DNA from: Streptomyces cacaoi
GTDB taxonomy: Bacteria; Actinomycetota; Actinomycetes; Streptomycetales; Streptomycetaceae
Direction: 5' to 3'
Assembly (NCBI RefSeq): GCF_006539165.1
Contig: NZ_BJMM01000019.1
Coordinates: 62,001-126,000, forward strand
Length of the DNA: 64,000 nt
In this document: positions 23,276-31,192 of the stretch, piece by piece
How the letters are laid out: the number at the start of each line of letters is the position of its first letter
Position numbering within the stretch: the first letter of the stretch is position 1
Notes under the pieces: model-generated
What the model was told of the DNA's origin: nothing
Seen by the model: only the letters and a program-made list of their open reading frames with translations
Database searches by the model: none
Position numbers and translations under genes: made by a program

Positions 23276-26237
23276 CGCTCTTCCTGCCCTTTCCGTACCG
23301 CCCGGGCCGCGCCCCGGCCGCCCGCCGCTCACCGGCGGCCCGGGCGAGCGCCAGCGCGGCGCCGTACACACACAGAACCAGAGCCAGCATCGGGTAGTAC
23401 ACCCAGGGCAGCGGTGTCATGCCCAGCGGGGCGCCCAGCGGGGAGAGCGGCAGCAGCAGCCCCACGGCGGCGAGTCCGGCCACCGCGAGCAGCAGTGGAC
23501 GGGCCGGGCGCCGGGCGTACGCGGCGGAGCCGCCGGTGCGCAGCAGCAGCATGACCATGGCCTGGGTCAGCAGGTTCTCGGTGAACCAGCCCGAGTGGAA
23601 GGCCGCCGCCGAGTCGGTGCCCGTCCCGTGCCGCACGGCGAGGGCCAGCACCGCGAAGGTCGCCACGTCGGCGGCGGCGTTGAGCAGGCCGAACCCGGTG
23701 ACGAAGCCGAGCAGGGCGCGGGGGCGCAGCACGGCGGGCCGGCGCCGGCCCTCGACGGTTCCGGGCCGGTCGAAGGCCAGCGCGAGCTGGGCCGCGTCGA
23801 AGCACAGGTTCTGCACCAGCACCTGCGCGGGCAGCATCGGCAGGAACGGCAGCAGCACGCCCGCCACCAGCATCGCCAGCACGTTGCCCAGGTTGGACGA
23901 GAGCACGATCCGCAGGTACGAGGCGATCGCGCCGCCGCAGCGGCGGCCCGCCGCGACCGCGTCCTCGATCGCCGTCAGCTCCTTCGCGCCGAGGACGACA
24001 TCGGCCGCCTCCCGCGCGACCGGCGCCGCCGTGCGCGGGCACAGGCCGATGTCCGCCGCGTGCAGCGCGGCCAGGTCGTTGACGCCGTCGCCCAGGAACC
24101 CGGTGGTCGACCGGGTGCGCAGAGCGCGGACCACACGGGCCTTCTGTGCGGGGGTGCAGCGCGCGAACACCGTGCTGCGGGCGGCGACCTCGGCGAGCCG
24201 GTCGTCGTCCAGGGTGTCGACGACGGCGCCGGTGACGACGCCGGGCGGGGCCCCGGGCCGCACGGTGCCGGTGGCGCCGGCGTCCTGCGACGGGGCGTCC
24301 GCCGCCGGTGTCCCGTCGGCGTCGAGCAGGCCGAGGTCCCGGCAGACGCGGGCGGCCGTGCCCGGGTGGTCGCCCGTCAGCACCTTCACGGCGACGCCCT
24401 GCCGGGCCAGCCCCGCCAGGGCGCGGGCGGCCGTCGGCGCGAGCGCGTCACGCAGCCCGACGAAGCCGAGGAAGGTGAGGCCGCGCTCGTCGCCGGGCAC
24501 GTACGGGCCCAGCCGGGAGCGGCGGCGTGCACAACCGACGGCCAGCAGGCGCAGCCCGTCCTCGGCCAGCAGGGCCGCCCGGCGGTGGAGTTCGGCCCGG
24601 CGCTCGTCGTCCAGCGCGCACCGCTCCAGCACCTCTTCCGCCGCGCCTTTGACGACGACGGTGTACTCGCCGGGCCCGTACGCCGTGTACTCGCCGGGAC
24701 CGCCCGCCGCCGCTTCCGCCGCTTCCGGTGCGTGCGGGGCCGCGGCGGGGCCGGGCGTCCCGTCGGCGTGCGGCGGGCGCAGCACCGCGCAGGAGAGGCG
24801 GCGCACCGGGTCGAAGGGCAGGGCCGCCACGCCCTCCCAGTCCCACAGTCCGCCGAGGTCCGCGCCGCCGCCGTCCCCGGAGCCGGCGGGGCCGTCGGGC
24901 TCCACGGTGGCGTCCAGCAGGGCCTCGTCCAGCGGGTCGGGGACGGGGAGTTCGGCCAGGTGCAGCGTCCAGAAGGCGCTGAGCGCGGCCCACTGGGCGA
25001 CACGTGCGTCGGGTGTGCCGTCCGGCGCCAGGGAGCACTCCAGCACGGGGCGGTCCTGGGTGAGCGTGCCGGTCTTGTCGGTGCACAGCACCCCGGCGGC
25101 GCCCAGATCGCCGAGCGCGTGCAGCCGCCGCACCAGCACCGCGCGCCGCCGGGCCAGCCCGCCGGCGGCCCGGGCGAGCGCGGCGGTGACGACGACCGGC
25201 AGCATCTCCGGCGTCAGCCCCACCGCGACGGTGACCGCGAACGGCAGCGTCTCCAGGCCCCGTCCGCGCACCGCGGCGTCGGCGAGCAGCGCCACCGGCG
25301 GGATCAGCAGCATGCAGCGGATGAGCAGCCAGGCGACGGAGCGCACCGACCGGTCGAAGGTGCCCCGGCGGCGGCCCGGTGGCGTGGCCCACGCGTCCGC
25401 GAAGCGGGTGTGCGCGCCGGTCGCGACGACGACGGCGGTGGCGCTGCCCGAGGCCACGCTGCTGCCCTGGAAGCACAGGTGCGGCGCGGAGAACTCCGTG
25501 GCGTCCCCGGCGCCCGGACCCGTGGCGCCCCCGATCCCGGGGCCGGTGTCCGCGGTGCCTTTCGCCCCGGGGACCGGATCCGCGGAGTCCGGGGCCCCGG
25601 GGCCCGTGAACTCCCCGTTTCCCACGGGGCGTTCGCAGCCGGTGTCCACCGCGTGCTTGGGGACCGGGGCCGACTCGCCGCTGAGCACCGCCTGGTGCAC
25701 CGTCAGCCCGCTGGCGCGCAGCAGCCGCACATCGGCCGGTACGAGATCGCCGGCGCCGAGGCGGACGACATCGCCGGGGACGAGCTGGTCGACGGGAAGC
25801 TCCCGGTGCACGGGCGCCGCGCCCTCGGCCGGGCGGCGCCGCACCGTCGCCGTCTGCGGCAGCACCGCGCAGAGCGCGGCGACGGACCGCTCGGCACGGC
25901 GCTCGCCCGCGGCCCGCAGCACCGCGCTCACCACCACGAGCACCGCGATCACACACGCGGTGCCCCACGAGGCGATCACCGCCGAGACCAGCCCCAGGCA
26001 GAGCAGCACCGCCGTGAACGGTTCACCGACCGCCCGCGCCAGCCGCAGCCCCCACGGCACCGGATGGCTGCCCGGCACGGTGTTCTCGCCGTGTTTCACC
26101 AGCCGTTCCTCGGCCTGCGCCTCGGTCAGCCCGCGCGGCCCGCTCTCCAGCAGCCGCAGCGTCTGGAGGGAGCTGGCGGCCCCCGCCGGCCGGCCGGAGC
26201 GCACGGCGGTGCCCCGGGACTCAGGCGCCGAGGCCAC
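23268..26237 (-). CDS. P-type cation-transporting ATPase (MgtA/P3B-like)
   Basis: This 989-residue P-type ATPase has an actuator-domain motif LSGESAPVPK, phosphorylation motif CTDKTGTLTQ, hinge FLGDGVNDLAALHAADIGL and LTGDHPGTAA in the nucleotide domain. The membrane C-terminus QNLCFDAAQLALAFDRPG and FHSGWFTENLLTQAMVMLLL resembles MgtA/MgtB Mg2+ transporters (VQNLLYD and SGWFVEGLLSQ types). No heavy-metal-binding domain is present. A Gly/Pro-rich insert follows the actuator motif. The GTG start lies within the 3' end of arsR (17-bp overlap). Mg2+ is the most likely cation, but an ArsR partner hints at another metal. Confidence 0.85.
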   Translation of the reverse strand: MASAPESRGTAVRSGRPAGAASSLQTLRLLESGPRGLTEAQAEERLVKHGENTVPGSHPVPWGLRLARAVGEPFTAVLLCLGLVSAVIASWGTACVIAVLVVVSAVLRAAGERRAERSVAALCAVLPQTATVRRRPAEGAAPVHRELPVDQLVPGDVVRLGAGDLVPADVRLLRASGLTVHQAVLSGESAPVPKHAVDTGCERPVGNGEFTGPGAPDSADPVPGAKGTADTGPGIGGATGPGAGDATEFSAPHLCFQGSSVASGSATAVVVATGAHTRFADAWATPPGRRRGTFDRSVRSVAWLLIRCMLLIPPVALLADAAVRGRGLETLPFAVTVAVGLTPEMLPVVVTAALARAAGGLARRRAVLVRRLHALGDLGAAGVLCTDKTGTLTQDRPVLECSLAPDGTPDARVAQWAALSAFWTLHLAELPVPDPLDEALLDATVEPDGPAGSGDGGGADLGGLWDWEGVAALPFDPVRRLSCAVLRPPHADGTPGPAAAPHAPEAAEAAAGGPGEYTAYGPGEYTVVVKGAAEEVLERCALDDERRAELHRRAALLAEDGLRLLAVGCARRRSRLGPYVPGDERGLTFLGFVGLRDALAPTAARALAGLARQGVAVKVLTGDHPGTAARVCRDLGLLDADGTPAADAPSQDAGATGTVRPGAPPGVVTGAVVDTLDDDRLAEVAARSTVFARCTPAQKARVVRALRTRSTTGFLGDGVNDLAALHAADIGLCPRTAAPVAREAADVVLGAKELTAIEDAVAAGRRCGGAIASYLRIVLSSNLGNVLAMLVAGVLLPFLPMLPAQVLVQNLCFDAAQLALAFDRPGTVEGRRRPAVLRPRALLGFVTGFGLLNAAADVATFAVLALAVRHGTGTDSAAAFHSGWFTENLLTQAMVMLLLRTGGSAAYARRPARPLLLAVAGLAAVGLLLPLSPLGAPLGMTPLPWVYYPMLALVLCVYGAALALARAAGERRAAGARPGRYGKGRKSDG

Positions 26238-26577
26238 GGACCCGCCCCGCCCCGTGCTCCGGGCCGGTGCGCTGCGCCAGCCGCTCCACCATCAGCCGGA
26301 CGACGTCCACCACGTCCGGGTCGTCCACCAGGTACACCACCCGGCGGCCCTCCCGGCGCGAGCGCACCAGCCCGGCCAGCTTCAGCTTCGCCAGGTGCTG
26401 GCTGACCGCGGGCAGGGCGCCGCCCACCCGCTCGGCGAGATGGCTGACGTCGCTCTCCCCCTGCGCCAGCGCCCACACGAGGTGCAGCCGGGCCGGTGAG
26501 GCCAGCAGCCCGAAGGCGGCCGCGGCCTCGGTCAGCACCTGCTCCGGCGGGTCGGCCGGTGTCGTCTCCGCCGTCAC
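26221..26577 (-). CDS. ArsR family metalloregulator
   Basis: This 118-residue winged-helix repressor has GLLASPARLHLVWALAQGES, then DVSHLAERVGGALPAVSQHL for the recognition helix and a wing SRREGRRVVYLVDDPDVVDV. The alpha3 cysteine motif (ELCVCDL) of ArsR/CadC is replaced by ESDVSHL and there is no Cys, so any sensing site would use Asp, His and Glu residues such as DDPD and EHGA near the C-terminus. The GTG start overlaps the stop of the upstream nucleotidyltransferase (GTGA). It precedes and overlaps the ATPase, which it probably represses. Confidence 0.88.
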   Translation of the reverse strand: MTAETTPADPPEQVLTEAAAAFGLLASPARLHLVWALAQGESDVSHLAERVGGALPAVSQHLAKLKLAGLVRSRREGRRVVYLVDDPDVVDVVRLMVERLAQRTGPEHGAGRVRGLGA

Positions 26578-27698
26578 GCCCGGGCCTCCGCCCTGTCGGC
26601 CGTCCCCGTCGCGTCGGCTTTTCCTGCCGTGCCTGCCGTGCCTGCCGTGTCAGCCGGGCCTGCCGTCCCCGATGCCCGGCCGGTCGCGGTCGTGTCCGCC
26701 GGGTCGGCCGGGTTCGCAGGGTCTGCCGGGTCCGCCGGGTCGCCCGTCAACCGGTCGATGTGTGCGCTCACCTGCTCGGCCAGCTCCGTGCGGGGCGGGA
26801 AGCCGCACCGGGCCGCGACCGTCTCGGACGCCTCGCGGAAGACGCCGATCGTGGCGTGCAGCGCCCGCCGGCTGTCCGCCGCGTCGAAGCGGCCGTAGGT
26901 CTCCTGGACGGCGCGCCACATCCGCTGCGGCAGCCAGCGGTCCATGTGGTGGCCGAGGTGCCAGGTGTCGCGCGGCCGGCCGGGCTCGGTCGCGGCGTAC
27001 CACTCCAGCATCTCCAGCAGGTACTCCTTCATCGTGACGTCGCGGGCCTTGACCACCCACAGGTCGCCCCGCGCCAGATACACGGCGACCTGAGTGGCCT
27101 CGAACCAGAACTCGTCGAGGGCCTCGTCGAACGCGGCCCTGTCCGGCCGGGGCGGCGCGGGGGCGCGGCCGGTGGCGGCGGGCAGGGCGTCGGCAGCGCC
27201 CGTCTTGTCCAGCAGCACCCGGTAGCCGCGCTCGTAGAGCGCGTCCAGACCGCGGGCGCGGCGGGCCAGCCGCTCGGGCCCGGCCAGGGAGAAGTCCACC
27301 TTGCGTCCCCGCGCGTAGACGACGAGCCGGGAGGCCCACGCCTCGTCCTCGTCCTCGTCCTCTTGCTCGTGCGCGGCAGCGGGTACGTTTCCGCCGCCGT
27401 CGCCGTCCGCGGGGGCGTGCCCGTCGGTGCCGTCCGCCGGCCCCGGTCCGTCCCCCTCCGTTCCGCCGTCCTCCGGGCCGGAGACCACCTGGACCAGCAC
27501 GGGGGCGAACGCCCCGCTCCAGTCCGGGTCGGCCACCAGCTCGCGCCAGCGGGCGCCGATCAGCTCGATGTCCAGGTCGGAGTACGCGTCCACCCCGCTG
27601 CCGCGTCCGCGCGACCCGGTCTGTACGACGACCTCGACCCGGTCGTCCGCGCGGGCCCAGGCCAGGATCGCGGCGAGCAGCTCGTCTGGATCTTCCAT
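26574..27698 (-). CDS. aminoglycoside 6-adenylyltransferase-like nucleotidyltransferase (ANT(6)/AadS type)
   Basis: This 374-residue protein carries the nucleotidyltransferase signature GSRGRGSGVDAYSDLDIELI at residues 28-47 (Asp41 and Asp43 as metal ligands) and a KVDFSLAG strand. The helical C-terminal domain has VYLARGDLWVVKARDVTMKE and DTWHLGHHMDRWLPQRMW, matching ANT(6) enzymes of about 285 residues. It is enlarged by an acidic Gly/Glu insert at about 85-135 and a C-terminal tail with repeats of DPADPANP type. It could adenylylate streptomycin-like compounds, but chromosomal homologues often have unknown substrates. It is the first gene of the ArsR/ATPase operon. Confidence 0.8.
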   Translation of the reverse strand: MEDPDELLAAILAWARADDRVEVVVQTGSRGRGSGVDAYSDLDIELIGARWRELVADPDWSGAFAPVLVQVVSGPEDGGTEGDGPGPADGTDGHAPADGDGGGNVPAAAHEQEDEDEDEAWASRLVVYARGRKVDFSLAGPERLARRARGLDALYERGYRVLLDKTGAADALPAATGRAPAPPRPDRAAFDEALDEFWFEATQVAVYLARGDLWVVKARDVTMKEYLLEMLEWYAATEPGRPRDTWHLGHHMDRWLPQRMWRAVQETYGRFDAADSRRALHATIGVFREASETVAARCGFPPRTELAEQVSAHIDRLTGDPADPADPANPADPADTTATGRASGTAGPADTAGTAGTAGKADATGTADRAEARA

Positions 27699-27898
27699 GG
27701 CTGCGAGGGTAGCCGCAGCCGCCCGGGCCGGGCAGTGCGCCCGGAGGCGACGGGGCCGCACCCGGTCAGGCCGGGACCGGCCACCAGCCGCGCCCGGTAG
27801 CCGCCCGGGACCGGTACCCGGGCGGGGCCGGGCCGGTCGGCCCGCCCGCCCGTGTGCACGTGAGCCCGCCCGCCCGTGTGCGCTGGCCCGCCCGCCCG

Positions 27899-29191
27899 TC
27901 AGCCGGCCCGCTCGTGTGCACGCAGCGCCGCCAGCACCGGCGCGACCCCGTCCTCGGCGCGCAGCCGCTCCGCCAGCCGCGCCGCCTGCCGGGCGTAGCG
28001 GGGTTCGCGGACGGCCGCGGTCAGGGCGGCGGCCAGCCGGTCCACGGTCAGCTGCCGGAGCGGGACGACGGCGGGTGCCACGCCCAGCGCCGTCAGCCGC
28101 GCCGCCCAGAAGCCGCCGTCGAACTGCACCGGCATCGGCACCGCCGGGACACCGGCACGCAGCCCGGCGGCCGTCGTTCCGGCCCCGCAGTGGTGGACGA
28201 CGGCGGCCATGTGCGGGAAGAGCAGCGCGTGCGGCACCTCGTCGACGGTGAGCAGATCGTCCGCGCCCCCGCCGGTCCCGGTGCCACCGTCGGCCCCGGC
28301 GGCGCCGTCCAGTCCGGCCCAGCCGCGCTGGACGATGCCGCGCAGCCCGGCCTTGCGGACGGCGCGTACCAGCAGCGCGCTGGTGCGCTCCCGGTCCGGC
28401 ACGGTGGCGCTGCCCAGGCCGAGGAAGACCGGCGGTGGCCCGGCGGCCAGGAAGTCCCGTACCCGGGGCGGGAGTTCGGCGCCCGGCGGGTCGTGCGGCC
28501 ACCAGTAGCCGCCGATCGTCAGACCGGGCCGCCAGTCCCGGGGCCGGGGCACCACCAGGGGGCTGAAGCCGTGCAGCACCGGCAGCCGTTCGCGCTCCCG
28601 GCTGCGGTACCGGGCGGTGCGCACCGTCCGGCGCGGCAGCCCCAGCTCCCGGGCGCCGGCCCGTACCGCGTCCGAGAAGACCCGGTCCACCGCGGTGTTC
28701 ACCAGGTGCCCGGCCAGCAGATTGCCCGTCGGTCCCCAGGAGCGCGGCCCCAGCACGCTCGGCCCGAACGCCCGGGTGGGGTGCAGGGGTTGCAGGAAGG
28801 CGCCGAGCGTGGGCAGGCCCAGGCCGCGGCCGATGGTGTGCCCGAGCGGGGCGAGCGAGCTGGACAGCAGCAGCACCTCGCTCTCCCGGGCCTGGGCGAT
28901 CAGCGGCGCCGTCATACCGCCCACCACGGCCCGGGCCATCCGCACCAGATGCAGTATCTTGCCGGGCCCGCTCGCGGTGTCGTGCAGCGCCCGGCCCCGC
29001 CCGGACTCCAGCTCGGCCCGCGGGTCGACGGGCAGGGCACGGAAGCCCACCCCCGCGGCCTCCACGAGCGGGCGGAACGAGCCGTGCGTGGCGACCGTCA
29101 CCTCGTGTCCCGCCGCGGCCAGGGCGTGCGCCAGGCCCGTGTAGGGGGCGATGTCTCCTCGGGATCCCGCTGTCATCACCGCAACGCGCAT
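27899..29191 (-). CDS. GT1-family glycosyltransferase (sterol/macrolide glycosyltransferase-like)
   Basis: This 430-residue GT-B fold enzyme has an N-terminal MRVAVMTAGSRGDIAPYTGL motif (acceptor domain, as in sterol glucosyltransferases). The C-terminal donor-binding region is VVHHCGAGTTAAGLRAGVPA followed by VPMPVQFDGGFWAARLTALG, the HCGxGTT signature of UDP- or dTDP-sugar enzymes. I chose the ATG six codons inside the longest frame because the Rossmann strand starts there. No sugar-biosynthesis or natural-product genes are adjacent. It might glycosylate a lipid, sterol-like or xenobiotic macrolide acceptor. Confidence 0.88.
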   Translation of the reverse strand: MRVAVMTAGSRGDIAPYTGLAHALAAAGHEVTVATHGSFRPLVEAAGVGFRALPVDPRAELESGRGRALHDTASGPGKILHLVRMARAVVGGMTAPLIAQARESEVLLLSSSLAPLGHTIGRGLGLPTLGAFLQPLHPTRAFGPSVLGPRSWGPTGNLLAGHLVNTAVDRVFSDAVRAGARELGLPRRTVRTARYRSRERERLPVLHGFSPLVVPRPRDWRPGLTIGGYWWPHDPPGAELPPRVRDFLAAGPPPVFLGLGSATVPDRERTSALLVRAVRKAGLRGIVQRGWAGLDGAAGADGGTGTGGGADDLLTVDEVPHALLFPHMAAVVHHCGAGTTAAGLRAGVPAVPMPVQFDGGFWAARLTALGVAPAVVPLRQLTVDRLAAALTAAVREPRYARQAARLAERLRAEDGVAPVLAALRAHERAG

Positions 29192-29248
29192 GCCCCAAGT
29201 ATCGTGCACCGCACGCTCGGTGACGATCCGCCACGGGAGCCCCCTCGC

Positions 29249-29766
29249 TCACGTCCGGGGGTTCCCGGTCATGCCGCGCGCGTCCCGGTCACGCTCCCGG
29301 GGGCTTCCCGGCCGCCGCAGCCGGAGGACGGCGACGGTGCCCGCGACGCACGGCAGGATCCCGGCCGCGCCGAACAGCGGCGGCAGCACGGTCTCGCCGT
29401 ACTCGGTGATCAGCGCGTCGGCGAGGGCGACGCACCAGCCGAGGGCGAGCAGCACCGTGGCCGCCGGGCGGAGCAGCCGCGTGCCGCGCCGCGCCGCGTA
29501 CAGCGCCCACAGCCAGCAGCCGGCCGCGAGCACACCCAGCACGGTCAGACAGCCAAGGACGACGTCCTCCCGGCGTCGATCTCCGGGCCGCTGATCTCGC
29601 CGTCGTAGACGGTGTGCAGCCGGTCGGTGAGGATGTCGGCGGTCACGGCGTCGACGAGCGGGACGAGCGTGGCGGCGACGGTGAGGGCCAGGCCGGTCCA
29701 CAGGGCCGGCAGGGCCCGGGCGGTGCCCGTGTGCGGGGGTGCCGTGCGGCGTTCGGTGGTGTTCAT
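29249..29766 (-). pseudogene. frameshifted small membrane protein
   Basis: Two frames together encode one plausible protein of about 170 residues. The first begins MNTTERRTAPPHTGTARALP with a membrane helix (ALWTGLALTVAATLVPLVDA) and runs into a stop at 29545. The second picks up at about 29557 with VVLGCLTVLGVLAAGCWLWA, then LYAARRGTRLLRPAATVLLA and a fourth helix. The join at DAGRTS/VVLGCL needs a shift to the preceding base (-1 frame), consistent with one missing nucleotide. No slippery heptamer is evident. It is either a recent pseudogene or a sequencing error. It lies downstream of the AraC gene. Confidence 0.65.
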
Positions 29767-29846
29767 GCCCGGAAAAGTAGGAGCGGTCCCGGCCGGGCGG
29801 CTTGAACGAATGGGACCTCGCGCCGGTGCCCCGACGGGAGCCGGGG

Positions 29847-30782
29847 CTATGCGGACACGACCCGGCCCGCGACGGCGGGCGGACCCGTCGGCGGGGGCGG
29901 GGCGGCGGGACGCAGCAGTGCGGTCAGCTCGCCCGCCGGGACGCCGGTGAACTCCCGTACGTCCCGGGCGAGATGGGACTGGTCGGCGTACCCGGCTTGG
30001 GCCGCGACCTCCGCGAGGGTGCGGCCTCCGGAGCGCAGCAGGGCCCCGGCGCGCTCGAAGCGCAGCAGCCGGGCGACGGTCTTGGGCGGCAGCCCGACCT
30101 GCTGCCGGAACCGGCGGACGAGGTGACGTCTGCTCACCCCCACCCGCTCGGCGAGCGCACCGACCCGTGCGGTGCCCGCCGTCGCGGTCAACTGCCGCCA
30201 CGCGGACGCCACCGCCGGATCCGGCTGCGGCCCCTCGGCGCGCAGCCGGGCCAGCGCCGAGGTGAGCAGCGCGAACCGGGCCGCCCAGTCCTCGGCCGCC
30301 GCCAGTTGTTCGGTCAGCCGGGCCGAGCGTGGTCCCCACAGGTCCGCCAGCTCCGTGTAGGCGTTGCTCACCAGGTGCATGGGCGCGCCCAGCAGCGAGT
30401 ACGCCGTCAGCGGGCTCAGCCACAGCCGCACGCCGTGCTGGCTGCCGCCGACGCCGAGCACCCGCGTCTCCTCCTGGAGCCCGGCCACCAGCGAGTGCAG
30501 CGGACGGGCCGGGGCATCGCCGTCGGCGCCCACCCGCACCGGGTCGCCGAACGCCACGACGAGCAGCACCCGCGAGGACGGGAACCTCCGTACCAGCACG
30601 CCCTCTTCGACCGGTTCCCGGTAGCCGACGAGCGGCCCCGGCGGCGCGGCGGGCACGGTCGCGGCGCCGTCCGTGGGCACCGCGCGGGCCGCCGGGCGGA
30701 CGCAGACGGGGCTCGCGGCACACGGCAACGAGCCCTGCGCAGGGCCCACCGTCACCGCCCTCGTGAGCTGATGCCCCGCCAT
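29847..30782 (-). CDS. AraC family transcriptional regulator
   Basis: This 311-residue regulator has a C-terminal double helix-turn-helix: RVGALAERVGVSRRHLVRRF, RQQVGLPPKTVARLLRFERA and TLAEVAAQAGYADQSHLARD, the typical AraC/XylS arrangement. The N-terminal 190 residues form a sensory domain. The segment GVGGSQHGVRLWLSPLTAYS resembles DUF6597-like sensors of this class. The ATG at 30782 was chosen because upstream residues are low-complexity. The target is unknown; the frameshifted membrane protein lies 80 bp downstream and the desulfurase/encapsulin genes lie 410 bp upstream. Confidence 0.87.
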   Translation of the reverse strand: MAGHQLTRAVTVGPAQGSLPCAASPVCVRPAARAVPTDGAATVPAAPPGPLVGYREPVEEGVLVRRFPSSRVLLVVAFGDPVRVGADGDAPARPLHSLVAGLQEETRVLGVGGSQHGVRLWLSPLTAYSLLGAPMHLVSNAYTELADLWGPRSARLTEQLAAAEDWAARFALLTSALARLRAEGPQPDPAVASAWRQLTATAGTARVGALAERVGVSRRHLVRRFRQQVGLPPKTVARLLRFERAGALLRSGGRTLAEVAAQAGYADQSHLARDVREFTGVPAGELTALLRPAAPPPPTGPPAVAGRVVSA

Positions 30783-31192
30783 CGCACCCTCCCGCCGTCC
30801 GCACACACCGCACCCGCCCCCGCGGGCCCGTCCGTGCAGGTGGACGCGGGCGCGGGGGCGGGCGGTTGCCCGACGGGGACGCTGCGCCGCCCGGCTCCGT
30901 CCGGCCCCCGTCCGACGCTGTTCGTTGCCGTCCGGAGGTGGACAGCGTCGGACGGGGCCGTCCCGAGCGGGCCGGGACCCGCCGGGGTCGGCCGGAAGCG
31001 GCCGTGGCGGGTGGCCGGAAGCGGCCGTGGCGGGTGGACGGATGCCGGGCCGGGGACCGTGGGAGAACGCGGGGCGCCGAACAGCGCGGCCGGCGCGTGC
31101 CCCCGGCCCGGCATGACCACGCCGAACAGCGTGTTCGGCGCGTCGATCCGACCGGTCACGGCAGCCCCGCACCGGTCACGGCAGCCCCGACC
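30783..31192. other. intergenic region with tandem repeat and palindrome
   Basis: This 410-bp stretch has no supported gene. It contains two exact 23-bp tandem copies (30990-31012 and 31013-31035). A strong palindrome, CGCCGAACAGCGTGTTCGGC plus one base, spans 31120-31140, with a related GCCGAACAGCG word at 31077-31087. The palindrome lies downstream of the desulfurase stop and could end that transcript or act as an operator for the araC promoter. A second tandem GGTCACGGCAGCCCC word occurs at about 31155-31185. Confidence 0.6.

Noticed and set aside
23007..26405. 1132-codon plus-strand frame opposite the ATPase
   Set aside because: It is antisense to a well-supported P-type ATPase and has low-complexity His/Arg/Gln composition.
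29545..30813. 422-codon minus-strand frame over the AraC gene
   Set aside because: Only its last 73 codons (from MNTTERR) look protein-like and belong to the frameshifted membrane gene; the rest is a shadow of araC.
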